Assembly (NCBI GenBank): GCA_025963645.1
Contig: JAOQAI010000015.1
Coordinates: 1 to 64,000, forward strand
Direction of reading: 5' to 3'
Length of the DNA: 64,000 nucleotides
Source: Flaviaestuariibacter sp.
GTDB taxonomy: Bacteria > Bacteroidota > Bacteroidia > Chitinophagales > Chitinophagaceae
Every line of letters starts with the position of its first letter. Position 1 is the first letter of the stretch. The notes below the pieces were generated by a model, which was given only the letters and a program-made list of their open reading frames with translations, did no database searches and was not told the DNA's origin. Shown piece after piece: positions 1 through 9,700 of this stretch. The position numbers and the translations under genes are program-made.

Positions 1-125
1 TGCTCATAGGAGCCAATACCCAGTATGCTAAATTTGGTGTTTCAAATCTGGCGGCTGGAACTTACTACATCAGGGCCTCCGATGGCAAACAGGCGCAATC
101 GACGAAAGTGGTGATCGCACGATAA
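1..125 (+). CDS. C-terminal end of a T9SS-exported protein (partial)
   Basis: An open frame enters from the left edge (codon phase begins at base 3) and stops at TAA 123-125. The last 40 residues include LAAGTYYIRASDGK and end TKVVIAR. This is the usual end of a type A T9SS C-terminal sorting domain: a short beta-sandwich with an L-x-x-G-x-Y-x-(I/V) strand and a basic end. Cargo with this domain crosses the outer membrane through the Por/Spr machinery and is released or attached at the surface. The catalytic or binding part lies outside the window, so nothing can be said about its function. A strong hairpin follows. Confidence 0.75.
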   Translation, partial: LIGANTQYAKFGVSNLAAGTYYIRASDGKQAQSTKVVIAR

Positions 126-146
126 GACAGACCACCTAGTAAATTG

Positions 147-180
147 AACAGCCGCTCCAAAAGAGCGGCTGTTCGCATTT
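147..180 (+). terminator. Rho-independent-type terminator
   Basis: A perfect 11-bp stem (147-157 with 163-173, core GCCGCTC/GAGCGGC) has a 5-nt loop and is followed by a short T-rich stretch. It lies 22 bp after the stop codon of the T9SS cargo gene. Confidence 0.8.
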
Positions 181-269
181 TAAGATGGCTAGGCCAATTT
201 GTTGCTATGGGCTTATGTAATTCATTAAAGAATTGCGTAGAAATACGATAAAAATTGCTTCGTAAAAAC

Positions 270-309
270 ACGGTAAAATCACCTGTAGTAATACGGTTGT
301 TTTTACCGT
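270..309. repeat. 9-bp inverted repeat, possible operator
   Basis: ACGGTAAAA (270-278) is matched perfectly by TTTTACCGT (301-309), with a 22-bp spacer holding a further TACGG half-like element. It lies about 340 bp upstream of the large surface-protein gene. It could be a regulator site or a repeat-element end. No U-run argues for a terminator. Confidence 0.4.
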
Positions 310-647
310 TACTTTTTTTCACCTTTACCCTCGTAATGCGAGTGCTGTTGCGGAGCCATCCGAATCCTCTGAAAGCTAAAGCTAACTGCTAAATAAATAT
401 CTCCCCGGAATGAGAGACCTGGGGTCAAAGACTGCTAAGAAATTAGGACAAAATAGAGAGGCATGGCGACAACCGGGGACCCAAAAAGCAGCTATAAAAG
501 GTAAGCACATGAGGGGGTTCGAAATCATTCATTTGCTGGTAGATACCCTCCGTGTTATAAAACTACGTTGATATAGGAGCTTTTCTAATTGTAAGTGATC
601 TTAGGATAAATACTTTATAAGGTGTACTAAACTAAATCAGCTATCGA

Positions 648-3600
648 ATGAAAAAGTTTGATCTTCCTGTAGTTACTATCTCATTTCTCGTTCTGTTTTG
701 CCTGGGTGGGATAAGTGGATTTGCACAAAGTTATTTAGGTTTAGATGGAGGCTTTGAAGGAACGGCAACGATAGATAATACCAATGTTTTTGCAACACCG
801 CAAAGTCTAAAGTGGGCAAAAGCAAACGCCACTCAAACAATTGTAAATGAAACTTCAATCGTAAGAACAGGTGGCAATTCATTGAGGGCATCCAATTCCA
901 CTACAGGGCGGAGAATTTGGTCGCCTAATATTAGCGTACCTTCTGTTACCACAAATGTTACATTGCAATTATGGAGATATGTGACCAATACTACAAACAC
1001 CCAGGAAATTCAACTTGGTATACAAAATAATACCGAAGGTCTATCCGGCACATACACATCACCCTCTATTGCTGGCACTTGGGAAAAGGTAACATATACT
1101 AAGAGCTCTTCAACTTTTACCAGTGTGGCCGGGGTGATATGGAACAGACAAGTAGGAACAGGCGGGAATATTTATTTGGATGATATTGTAGTTTATGCCG
1201 GTGGAGTCGATGTTTCGGCTCCTTCTCCAGCCACCGCCGTAACAGTTACCCAAAATGCTTCTACCGCAGCCACCGCTTTAGATCTATCATGGACTGCTGC
1301 AGTGGGAGGAGTTGATAATGGAGGTTATATGGCAGTTCGTTATACTACTAATCCAAATGCCGATAATGACCCTAATGCAAACGGCGTCTATGCCATTGGT
1401 AACATTATTACAAATGGTACCGGAGGACTTGTTGGAACCGTAGAATACATTGGAACTGGAACTTCTTTTACCGACAACGATTTGATAGCAGGAACTACCT
1501 ACTACTATAAAATATATACTTATGATAAAGCTTACAATTATGCAGCAGAAGCGAACGGTAATGGTACCACTAGTGCAGCGGGTCTGAATCCTCCAACACT
1601 TTCTGCTGCCACAGGAGCCACTGTAGATGCGCCTTTCGAAGTCACCTTTGTAGATGACGCTGCCTGGCGAACTACAAATCCTGCCATCACCGTAGATGGC
1701 ACACCGCTTACTGCGGGCTATGCCTTCAGCCCTGGGAAAATCACATTTACGCCATCGGCTTCAATTCCTGCAGGCTTACTACAAATTGCAGGAGCCAATA
1801 AAAACATTACCGTAATCGCCTCAGGCTATACAAATGCTACTGTTTTGCAAACCATTACGGCTGGGGCGGCCACCAGATTGGGAATGAGTAGTCAACCAGC
1901 TGCTCCGGCATCAAACGGCTCTGTGTTTGCAACGCAACCTGTTGTAAATATCCAGGATCAATATGGCAATACAACAATCTCTGCTGCCACAGTAACCGCC
2001 ACAACCGGGGAAGGAGCATGGGCGCCGGGAGGGAACACAACCGCCAGCGGAATTGTGGGTATTGCCAGTTTTGAAGGGTTAACAGCAGGTAGCGCTGCAG
2101 CAGTAACAGGTGCAACGATCAGTTTTACCAGCCCGGGATTAACTCCGGTGGCTTCAGGTACTTTCAATATCCCCGCACCGGCGCCAGCCAATGATCTTTG
2201 TATAAATGCGGTTGTCTTAACAGTTAATGCGGTTGCCACTTCCGGTTCTTTATCAGGCGCCACCATCACTAATGCTACACTCAATAAGAACGATGTGTAT
2301 TATTCATTTACGCCAAACTGCACCGGCAATCATACGATAACCATTGATTTTGCGTTAGGTCCGGACATTGATTTTGAAGTTTATGCTACTGCTTGCCCGG
2401 GAAGTGTAAGTAGTCGTCTGGTGAATGCTATCACCTCTGGCGGAGTAACAGAAACAAGCACAAATTCATATATTGCCGGTACAACCTATCTGATACGCGT
2501 AATTGATTATTTTGGAACCGCTTCGGCATTCAACATTTCTGTTTCCTCTGTACCTGCATTGACTTTGTCAAACACAGGAACACCTGTTGCCGGCAATATC
2601 AGTACCGGCTCTTCCAATACTGTACTGTTTGGCTTCACACTGACACCTGATGCATGTGCCACCAGTTATGATTTCACGGGTGTTACCATTTCAAAGTCCG
2701 GCACCAGCACTACTGATGATATCAGCAATCTGCAATTGGTATATGATGGTAACACCAATGGTGTCTATGATTCCGGTGTGGATATTATTGCTTCAGTAGC
2801 AGCGCAGCCAGTGGCTACTTCTATTGTATTTAGTTTGTCAGGGCAAACGGGTTTGTCAGTATCACGGCGTTATTTGCTTATCGGCGACGTAGCTAATGGA
2901 GCAATTGTTGGGAGAACCTTCACAGGCTCATTAACAGCGAATAATGCCACTACGAATGCCATGGTGAGTGGCAGCGCATCTGGTAATACGCAGAGTGTTA
3001 TTTCTTCAGACGGATATCTTGCCATTTCTACTTTGGGAATAGCCGTTACAGAGAATTTCAATAGTATCGGTACATCTGCCACGGCATCCTTGCCAAATGG
3101 GTTCAGGATGGGTTCATCAAGCAATAGCACCGATTTTGGGAGCTTGCAACTAACAACAACAAATGCTGCCGGTACTTCCGGTGCGGGTGCTATTGCAATC
3201 ACAAGCGGTGCTTATAATTTTGCCAATGGTGTAACAGCATCGTCAACGGATAGGGCTATCGGGTTTTTAAATGCAGCTTCTTTTACATCACCCAGGAGCA
3301 TCATTGTAAAGGTCAGGAACAATACAGGCTCTACGATAACTGATTTGGCAGTTGCTTTTGATTATGAAAAATATCGTTCAGGCTCAAGAGCCTTCAATAT
3401 GAATTTCTTTCATGGAAGCAGTACTACACCCTCAACGGTGGCTGTTGCAGGAGATCAGGCTTATGCAGCGGATTTAAATAATAACGTTGTTTCCGATCCG
3501 CCAATTTCTATAACGAAGTCGGTAAACATTACCAATCTGAATATTGTACCGGGTCAGGATTATTACCTCCGGTGGACACTTACCGGCATTGGCGGTAGCA

Positions 3601-6401
3601 CTAATGGGCAGGCAATCGGCATAGATAATATTTCTATTACGGCTACAGCGGAATATACCTGGAATGGAACCACGACAGACTACCAGGTCAGTACCAACTG
3701 GACTCCTATAAGAACTGCTCCTGCCGCTACTGATATTTTGAATTTTACAAATACGGCTACAGTAACGAATGTACCTACGCAAACGGTTGGACGCCTCAAT
3801 GTAAGTGGGAACGGAGTAGCTGTAAGCTTGAGTGGTTCGAATACGGTACTAACTATTGACGGTAATAGCTCTTATAGTTTTCATATAGGTACCGGGTCAA
3901 GTCTTACGCTTTCAAATATAAATATGAAGCTGAAAGAAAATGCGCTTGTCAATGGGAGTTTCACGACAAATAAGTATGTGGACCTGAATGTATCAGGTAA
4001 AGAGCTGATTGTAAATGGCAATATAGATTTTGGAACTGCCGGGTATGTATATAATACTAATGGAGGTGGCAAGTTTACGCTTAACAGCGGCGCTACTCTT
4101 ACCACCGGCAATGTTGATGGTATCAATGGCGGACCAAATAATGGTTCAGTTTTAGTGAGCGGGATTACGACTTATAGTTCGAATGCTAATTACACTTTTA
4201 ATGGTAACGTGACCAATCCAGGTTTTAGCAATATAACCTTTAGTACGGCAGGCGTTATTACTGGTGTCCTTACCATCGCCACTGGCCTAAATACCGTATT
4301 AATGGATGGCTCGCTGGCAGTATCCACTTTAGTGCTCCATTCAGGAACCCTTAGCACCGGTAGCAATATGCTGACAATAGGGTTCATGAGCAGAAACGCA
4401 GGCAGCATAAATGCCACTTCAGGCACACTTGTTTTCTCAAACAGCAGCCCATTTACTATCCCTGCTTCCGCTGTGAACAATACCATCGGCGCCTTGGTAG
4501 TCAACAGCAGCAGTACGCTTACTACTTCGGATGCACATACCATCACTGGCTCGGTAAGTATTAGCAGTGGCGGCCTTTTGCTTGGAAATGATATGTTTAT
4601 TAAGGGAAACCTTACAAAAGCTTCTGCTGCTTCCTTCCTGCCGAACAATAAAAAAATAACACTCAATGGCATTGCTTTGCAAACCCTTACTGTCAGTTCA
4701 AGCGGTACACTTACTGTTTTTGACTTGGAAATAGATAATGCCAGTGGAGTGGCCTTGGCAACGGGAACGAGTATAATAGTTGACGGCACACTTACGCTAA
4801 CCGATGGCGAATTTGACGTTACTACCAATAGCCTCACGTTAAATGGTCCGGCCATTTCCGGCAATGCAGCTAATCTTTCTGTTAGTACTACTGCCGATCT
4901 AGCGTTTGCAGGTTCGGGTGTTACACAAACCATTCCTGCCTCTATCACACAGGTGAAGAACCTTACTATCGGCACTACTAATACCATTATGCCTTCGGGT
5001 AGCCTTGTGGTAACCGGCGCCATGATTGTCAACGGGACGTTTCGTCCAGCCGCCTCTGATGTCATCAGCGGCAGCGGAACACTTTCGGGCACGGGTGTTA
5101 TACAAGTAACCCGTTCAACAGGCTCTTCTGATCTATCAGGACAATACACCCTAAACAAAACTTTGACCGGCCTAACCGTGGAAATGAAAGGTGCAGACCC
5201 CCAAGGTTTAGAATCAGGTTCGTTTGCGGCATTGACAATTGATAATACCAATAATGTTACCTTAAGTGGTGCAATTGTTTTAACCGGGGCGCTATCACTA
5301 ACCAATGGTAAATTATTGCTAGGCGCCAATAATATTACCACCGGCTCAATTGAGAATGGAGGAGCCCTTTCTTATATTGTAACCAATGGCGCGGGTGCTG
5401 TTATACGGAAAGCATTGAATGGGTTAGAGGAATTTCCTATTGGTATTTCAGTGGATTCTTATAGCCCGGTCAGCATTGACAACCCTGGTTTAAAAGATTG
5501 GACGGTTAATGTGGTAAGCGGCATTGTGCCTTCGACCGGAACCCACCCTGCTAATCGGCCAAGAGCACTACAGCGGACATGGAACCTTATACCATCCAGT
5601 GCACCCGGTGCAACCGATCTTAGTTTTTCTTATAATACCTCAAATGCCAATATTTTGGGAGCTGAATTTACACCCGGAGAAGAGGTAATCACCAATCATT
5701 ATAACAGCAATACATCCCGCTGGGAAATCGCTGGTTCTGCGCAGGATCCGATACCAGTTGGAAGTGTTTACACCGTAACCGTAAGTGGACAGACGGCTTT
5801 CTCCCCATTTGCCATTTCTGAAGCCGAAGGGGCACTGCCTGTAACCTTAGTTTCATTCTGCGGTAGGAGAGTGGCAAGTGGCAACCTCTTAAAATGGGAA
5901 ACAGCATCGGAAGTCAACAACCGTGGTTTTGAATTGCAGGTTTCAAGCGACGGCAGGGTTTATTCAAAACTGAGCTTTATACCAAGCGCAGCGGCTGGGG
6001 GTAACAGTACCGAACGACTGCTCTATTCCTATACGCATGCTACAAGCGGCACGAAAAAGTTCTACCGCCTGAAACAAGTGGACTTTGATGGACGTTTTAA
6101 AATGAGTGCTACCATTAATGTCCATCCGGGTGATGCGGTAAACTTTAAGTTAACCAATGTGGTGCCTAACCCGGTTCTTGGTACTTTGAACTTCCAGGTG
6201 GAAGCCCCCATTAAAACAATAGTGCAACTTTACCTGAGCGACGGCTTTGGAAGAGTGGTGAAGCAGGCCGCTACAGCAATAGAAGCCGGCACTAATGCCA
6301 TGCAGCTAAATATGAGTACACTACCCGCAGGCACATACCTGCTCCAGGTGGTTACAAAAGATGGCTCGGAGCCACTGGTGCATAAACTGATTAAACAATA
6401 G
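648..6401 (+). CDS. Large secreted multidomain surface protein with T9SS sorting domain
   Basis: 1,917 residues. A signal peptide (MKK..., hydrophobic core about residues 8-25, ending GFAQS) leads into a carbohydrate-binding-like beta-sandwich (about 30-185). Next come a fibronectin type III-like domain (about 190-310), an Ig-like stretch (315-500) and a region resembling a pre-peptidase C-terminal domain (about 514-625, beginning ANDLCINA). From about residue 1000 (YTWNGTTTDYQVSTNW) to 1650 the sequence is Thr/Ser/Gly/Asn-rich with short strand-like repeats of the L-x-(I/L)-x-x-G type, suggesting a beta-helix. The C-terminus (about 1830-1917) is a type A T9SS sorting domain (VVPNPV... LPAGTYLLQV... 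HKLIKQ). No catalytic motif is visible, so an adhesin or polymer-binding role is inferred. The ATG at 648 is chosen because it begins the signal peptide. Confidence 0.8.
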   Translation: MKKFDLPVVTISFLVLFCLGGISGFAQSYLGLDGGFEGTATIDNTNVFATPQSLKWAKANATQTIVNETSIVRTGGNSLRASNSTTGRRIWSPNISVPSVTTNVTLQLWRYVTNTTNTQEIQLGIQNNTEGLSGTYTSPSIAGTWEKVTYTKSSSTFTSVAGVIWNRQVGTGGNIYLDDIVVYAGGVDVSAPSPATAVTVTQNASTAATALDLSWTAAVGGVDNGGYMAVRYTTNPNADNDPNANGVYAIGNIITNGTGGLVGTVEYIGTGTSFTDNDLIAGTTYYYKIYTYDKAYNYAAEANGNGTTSAAGLNPPTLSAATGATVDAPFEVTFVDDAAWRTTNPAITVDGTPLTAGYAFSPGKITFTPSASIPAGLLQIAGANKNITVIASGYTNATVLQTITAGAATRLGMSSQPAAPASNGSVFATQPVVNIQDQYGNTTISAATVTATTGEGAWAPGGNTTASGIVGIASFEGLTAGSAAAVTGATISFTSPGLTPVASGTFNIPAPAPANDLCINAVVLTVNAVATSGSLSGATITNATLNKNDVYYSFTPNCTGNHTITIDFALGPDIDFEVYATACPGSVSSRLVNAITSGGVTETSTNSYIAGTTYLIRVIDYFGTASAFNISVSSVPALTLSNTGTPVAGNISTGSSNTVLFGFTLTPDACATSYDFTGVTISKSGTSTTDDISNLQLVYDGNTNGVYDSGVDIIASVAAQPVATSIVFSLSGQTGLSVSRRYLLIGDVANGAIVGRTFTGSLTANNATTNAMVSGSASGNTQSVISSDGYLAISTLGIAVTENFNSIGTSATASLPNGFRMGSSSNSTDFGSLQLTTTNAAGTSGAGAIAITSGAYNFANGVTASSTDRAIGFLNAASFTSPRSIIVKVRNNTGSTITDLAVAFDYEKYRSGSRAFNMNFFHGSSTTPSTVAVAGDQAYAADLNNNVVSDPPISITKSVNITNLNIVPGQDYYLRWTLTGIGGSTNGQAIGIDNISITATAEYTWNGTTTDYQVSTNWTPIRTAPAATDILNFTNTATVTNVPTQTVGRLNVSGNGVAVSLSGSNTVLTIDGNSSYSFHIGTGSSLTLSNINMKLKENALVNGSFTTNKYVDLNVSGKELIVNGNIDFGTAGYVYNTNGGGKFTLNSGATLTTGNVDGINGGPNNGSVLVSGITTYSSNANYTFNGNVTNPGFSNITFSTAGVITGVLTIATGLNTVLMDGSLAVSTLVLHSGTLSTGSNMLTIGFMSRNAGSINATSGTLVFSNSSPFTIPASAVNNTIGALVVNSSSTLTTSDAHTITGSVSISSGGLLLGNDMFIKGNLTKASAASFLPNNKKITLNGIALQTLTVSSSGTLTVFDLEIDNASGVALATGTSIIVDGTLTLTDGEFDVTTNSLTLNGPAISGNAANLSVSTTADLAFAGSGVTQTIPASITQVKNLTIGTTNTIMPSGSLVVTGAMIVNGTFRPAASDVISGSGTLSGTGVIQVTRSTGSSDLSGQYTLNKTLTGLTVEMKGADPQGLESGSFAALTIDNTNNVTLSGAIVLTGALSLTNGKLLLGANNITTGSIENGGALSYIVTNGAGAVIRKALNGLEEFPIGISVDSYSPVSIDNPGLKDWTVNVVSGIVPSTGTHPANRPRALQRTWNLIPSSAPGATDLSFSYNTSNANILGAEFTPGEEVITNHYNSNTSRWEIAGSAQDPIPVGSVYTVTVSGQTAFSPFAISEAEGALPVTLVSFCGRRVASGNLLKWETASEVNNRGFELQVSSDGRVYSKLSFIPSAAAGGNSTERLLYSYTHATSGTKKFYRLKQVDFDGRFKMSATINVHPGDAVNFKLTNVVPNPVLGTLNFQVEAPIKTIVQLYLSDGFGRVVKQAATAIEAGTNAMQLNMSTLPAGTYLLQVVTKDGSEPLVHKLIKQ

Positions 6402-6424
6402 TTTCATCGGTTATGAAGAAACTG

Positions 6425-6664
6425 TCATTTGATCTTTCTTTTTGCATCTCTTTCCATTGCCTTTCCAACCAAATAACCAAGGGCGGCGCCCACTATAATT
6501 ATGACAGCCATCATTGCGTAGCCGGCGCCGGCGGTGTAGGCAATAATGGCGGCGAACACGGCGAAAAGAAATGCGCAAATAGTGGTGGCGTGGGTGCGCT
6601 GCCTGGCTGGTATGGCGGAGGGCTTTTGGTATTGGTGTCCGGGACGTTTGCGGCTTTCTGGCAT
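6425..6664 (-). CDS. Small membrane protein, function unknown
   Basis: About 80 residues from ATG at 6664 (MPESRKRPGHQ). The frame can be extended to a TTG at 6724, but that overlaps the end of the upstream gene and is less likely. A basic N-terminal tail of about 35 residues precedes two hydrophobic segments separated by a short Gly-rich turn (AIIAYTAGAGYAMMAVIIIVGAALGYLVG) and a strongly basic C-terminus (KAMERDAKRKIK). It lies 46 bp downstream of the AsmA-like gene on the same strand and is probably cotranscribed with it. No family is recognised. Confidence 0.55.
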   Translation of the reverse strand: MPESRKRPGHQYQKPSAIPARQRTHATTICAFLFAVFAAIIAYTAGAGYAMMAVIIIVGAALGYLVGKAMERDAKRKIK

Positions 6665-6710
6665 ATCTGTTTTTTTGTGAGGGTGAGCTACTAAAACCAC
6701 ACCATACTCT

Positions 6711-9700
6711 TTACTCAAAATCAATGGGCGGAAGATTACGTTCCTTTAATTCGGCTTTGTATTGCTTCATGTATTTGCGGTTCTTCTTAGCGCCAATGCT
6801 GGTGGCCATTCCGCTGAATGTCATGCGAATGATATAGTTGAAGAAGGACCGGCTCTTGTCCCGCTCGTAATAGATGAGACCGGTGCGGCCATTGCCGTTC
6901 TTTTTAATAATCAATGCATTGGCTAAAAACGTGGCCGCCCTTCGCAGCAAACTGGTTTCTTCCGCATTGCCATCTTTTACGAGCTTGATGCGCAGGTCGC
7001 GGTAATACATCTTCATTTCTCCGAGTGCCAGGTCTTCTTTGCCTATGGCGCGAATGTTAAGGGAATCGATTGTTCCGGAAGTAAGAATAACATTGGAGAG
7101 CGGCGCCAGCACGGGATTTAAAAAGGAAAGGGTGGTGGGCTTCATCCGCAGGGTCATTAGAAAGCCATTCAGCGAATCGGTGTAAGACTGCTTTACCCGC
7201 AGCGCTATTTCTGCCGAGTCCATCAGCCAGGCATTGAGGGTGAATTGCAGGGAATCATCCGCTCCAATATTCCGGTTCTTAATGTCCGCAAGCCCACCGC
7301 TCAACCGGTCCAGGACAAGCGTTCCTTCCATCCGCGTTTTTGCATTGCGTTCGGTATAGCTTAAATACCCGTCAACGAGGTTGACCTTTTTAATATTGAC
7401 CGGGAAAGGGATTTTTTTAATAAGCCCTGTGGGTAAGGACTTGACAACAGCCACTGGCAGCGGCGGGCCCTTATCGCGGTAAATGGTGATGACCGGGTTG
7501 GTGATCGTCATGGTATTGGCAATGATAGCGCTATCCACTTTGTAGCGGTCGAGGTTGAAATCCGATACCAGCATGGCGCCGGAGCGGAACGTAATGTAGT
7601 CGGTTTGATACGGAGTTGTTGCCATCACTGAATCAAGCGAGCGGGTAGGATGGTAGATAAATGAATCCAGACCCAAGGTTTTGTTCTTCGCATTATAAGA
7701 AGCATTGTACCAGTTTAGCGTGGTGTTGCTATCCACATATTGGCCGGTTGCTGTACGGAGCCAGGCAGAGACGTTGGATTTAACCAGCTTGTCAAAATCC
7801 TTCAGGTATTCCGATGACAACCGGAGGTTGCCCAGCGCTAAATTTTCCAGTCGGAGGCGATTGCCTCCTTTTCCCATAGACAGGTCGTTCGGCGTTTGTA
7901 AGGATAAGTTGTTGATCAGCGTACTCCAGGCCGGTTGACCACCATTATTTGTTAGCTTGAGGTCCGCCAGGTCTATATCCAGCTTACCTTTTTCTACACC
8001 CACCACCTCACCACCGGGTTTGGTAAAAGTAGCCGCAGTGGTTGCCAGAACAAGACGATCGATGGATGTATTCTCATCTAAACGGATACCACTGACCGCT
8101 AATTGGCTACCGACTCTCTTCGGAAGAGTGATCATGGTAAGCGAGTCGTTGCGGTGCAGGTGCACGTTAATATCTGGTTCGCTTAACGAGAGGCGATCGA
8201 TCCGGATGGCTGGCTTTGGCGTGGCAGTTGCGGAACTGCTATTACTCCTCTTACTTATTGATAGAAATGGAGAGGTGAGGTTGGCATAAACCACATGCAG
8301 GTCCTGGCGCAGCATACTATTAATGTCAAGTCCGAAAGCCACCCGTGGTGCGGTGAAAGTTACCGAGTCGCGGTCTTTTACCTGCTCCATATTCACGTTG
8401 GTGATATAGGAATCACCATCAGTGATTTTGTAATTCGTCGCGTTAAGGGTCATGTCTTTTGAAGCGACAGCCAGGCGGTGGCCAATGAGGGAAAGCCCTG
8501 AAAGCATAGGTGTTGTTGTTCCATTTTTGGAAAAGGAAGCCAACTTAATTGTTGGTAGGAAGGTGCTGGCTTTTTGTCCCGGCCCTGTAAAGGTGAAGTT
8601 GGTATTAGTGCCGGAAATATTCTTCAGCAACAGGTCGCCGCTTTCTTTTTTGCCACCACCTTTCTTTGCTACTTTTCTTATGGCAATATCAGCTTGTCCC
8701 CAATGTAATCCATCCAGCACTACACGTTCCGCATCATCATCCAACAACAGGTTGTCGATGGCAACATTTCGAACAACTGCCTTGAGATTGCCACCACGGG
8801 TATTAACCAAAAGCTGGTCGGCTTTTATAAGATTGGCGCCTGTATAGCGGGCGCCTCTTAATTCAGCAGTTATATCTTTTAGGCGAATAATACCCCTTGC
8901 AAAAGAAAGCCGTTCTACGGCCCGCCGCAAGCCGTCATTATTATTAGACCGCAAGAGTTCATTACTATTCAAACTCAGATCAACCTTATCAAGGTTTAAC
9001 TCTGTTTTCGATCCCAGCTTCATGTTCACCTGCCCGTTAATCACTTGCAGTTTTTGCAGCGTCAGCAGATTATCCATAGTATGCAACGAGGTAAAAAAGC
9101 TGGTCTTCTTTTTCTTTGCCACATTCCTGCCTGTCGTAGTTAAATTAATAACAGGGTTATGCAAAAGCGCTTCCCTTGCAACTACATTCTGGTTAAAGAT
9201 CAATTCGAACCAGTTAAGACCGGTCAGCTCGAAGTAAGGGATCTTAAAGTCTTTGGACGCTGCCGTTTTTCTTCCCAAGCCCGTTTGCATGGTAAAATTG
9301 TTCAGCACGATCTTGTTGTTCGCAAAATGAATGCTATCGAACGTATAAGCCGAGGAACTGTCCTCGTTATAAAGACGGTAGTCCCGCACCAGCATATCAA
9401 ACCGCTGCACAACCACGGGTTTTACCGAATCGCCGTTTATGCGCAGCCCCCGCATTTCAAAATCGTCCTTGTTCGAGTTAAATAAAGAGCGATCCTTTGA
9501 GCCGCTGATATTAATATGAATGCCCGCATCTTTCACACCCACAAAAGCAAGGTCAAGATCACCGGTCAATTCGCGTATGATCTTTTCAGGGTCCGGTCGT
9601 TCCCGCTTTTTAGCAGAAGGGTCTGCCGCAAGCGTATTCAGGTTGATATTGAACAGCGGATTCTCGCAATACACCGAATCGGCTTTGATCAGGTTGAGGT

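Larger units (their letters stand above)
126..647. other. 522-bp intergenic region
   Basis: After the terminator the region is AT-rich and holds one clear structure, the inverted repeat at 270-309. A minus-strand open frame (65-322) runs through the terminator and into the upstream gene and is not credible. The sequence just before the 648 start has no strong Shine-Dalgarno, as is usual in Bacteroidota. No convincing TAnnTTTG element was found. Confidence 0.6.

Noticed and set aside
65-322. Minus-strand open frame of 85 codons
   Set aside because: It runs through the terminator at 147-180 and into the upstream coding region; composition is not protein-like.
4190-5341. 383-codon minus-strand open frame inside the large surface protein gene
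   Set aside because: It is an antisense shadow produced by the Thr/Ser-rich codon use of the real gene; low complexity with no recognisable domain.
6413-6694. Plus-strand open frame of 93 codons
   Set aside because: It overlaps the better minus-strand membrane protein and has Gly-rich shadow composition.
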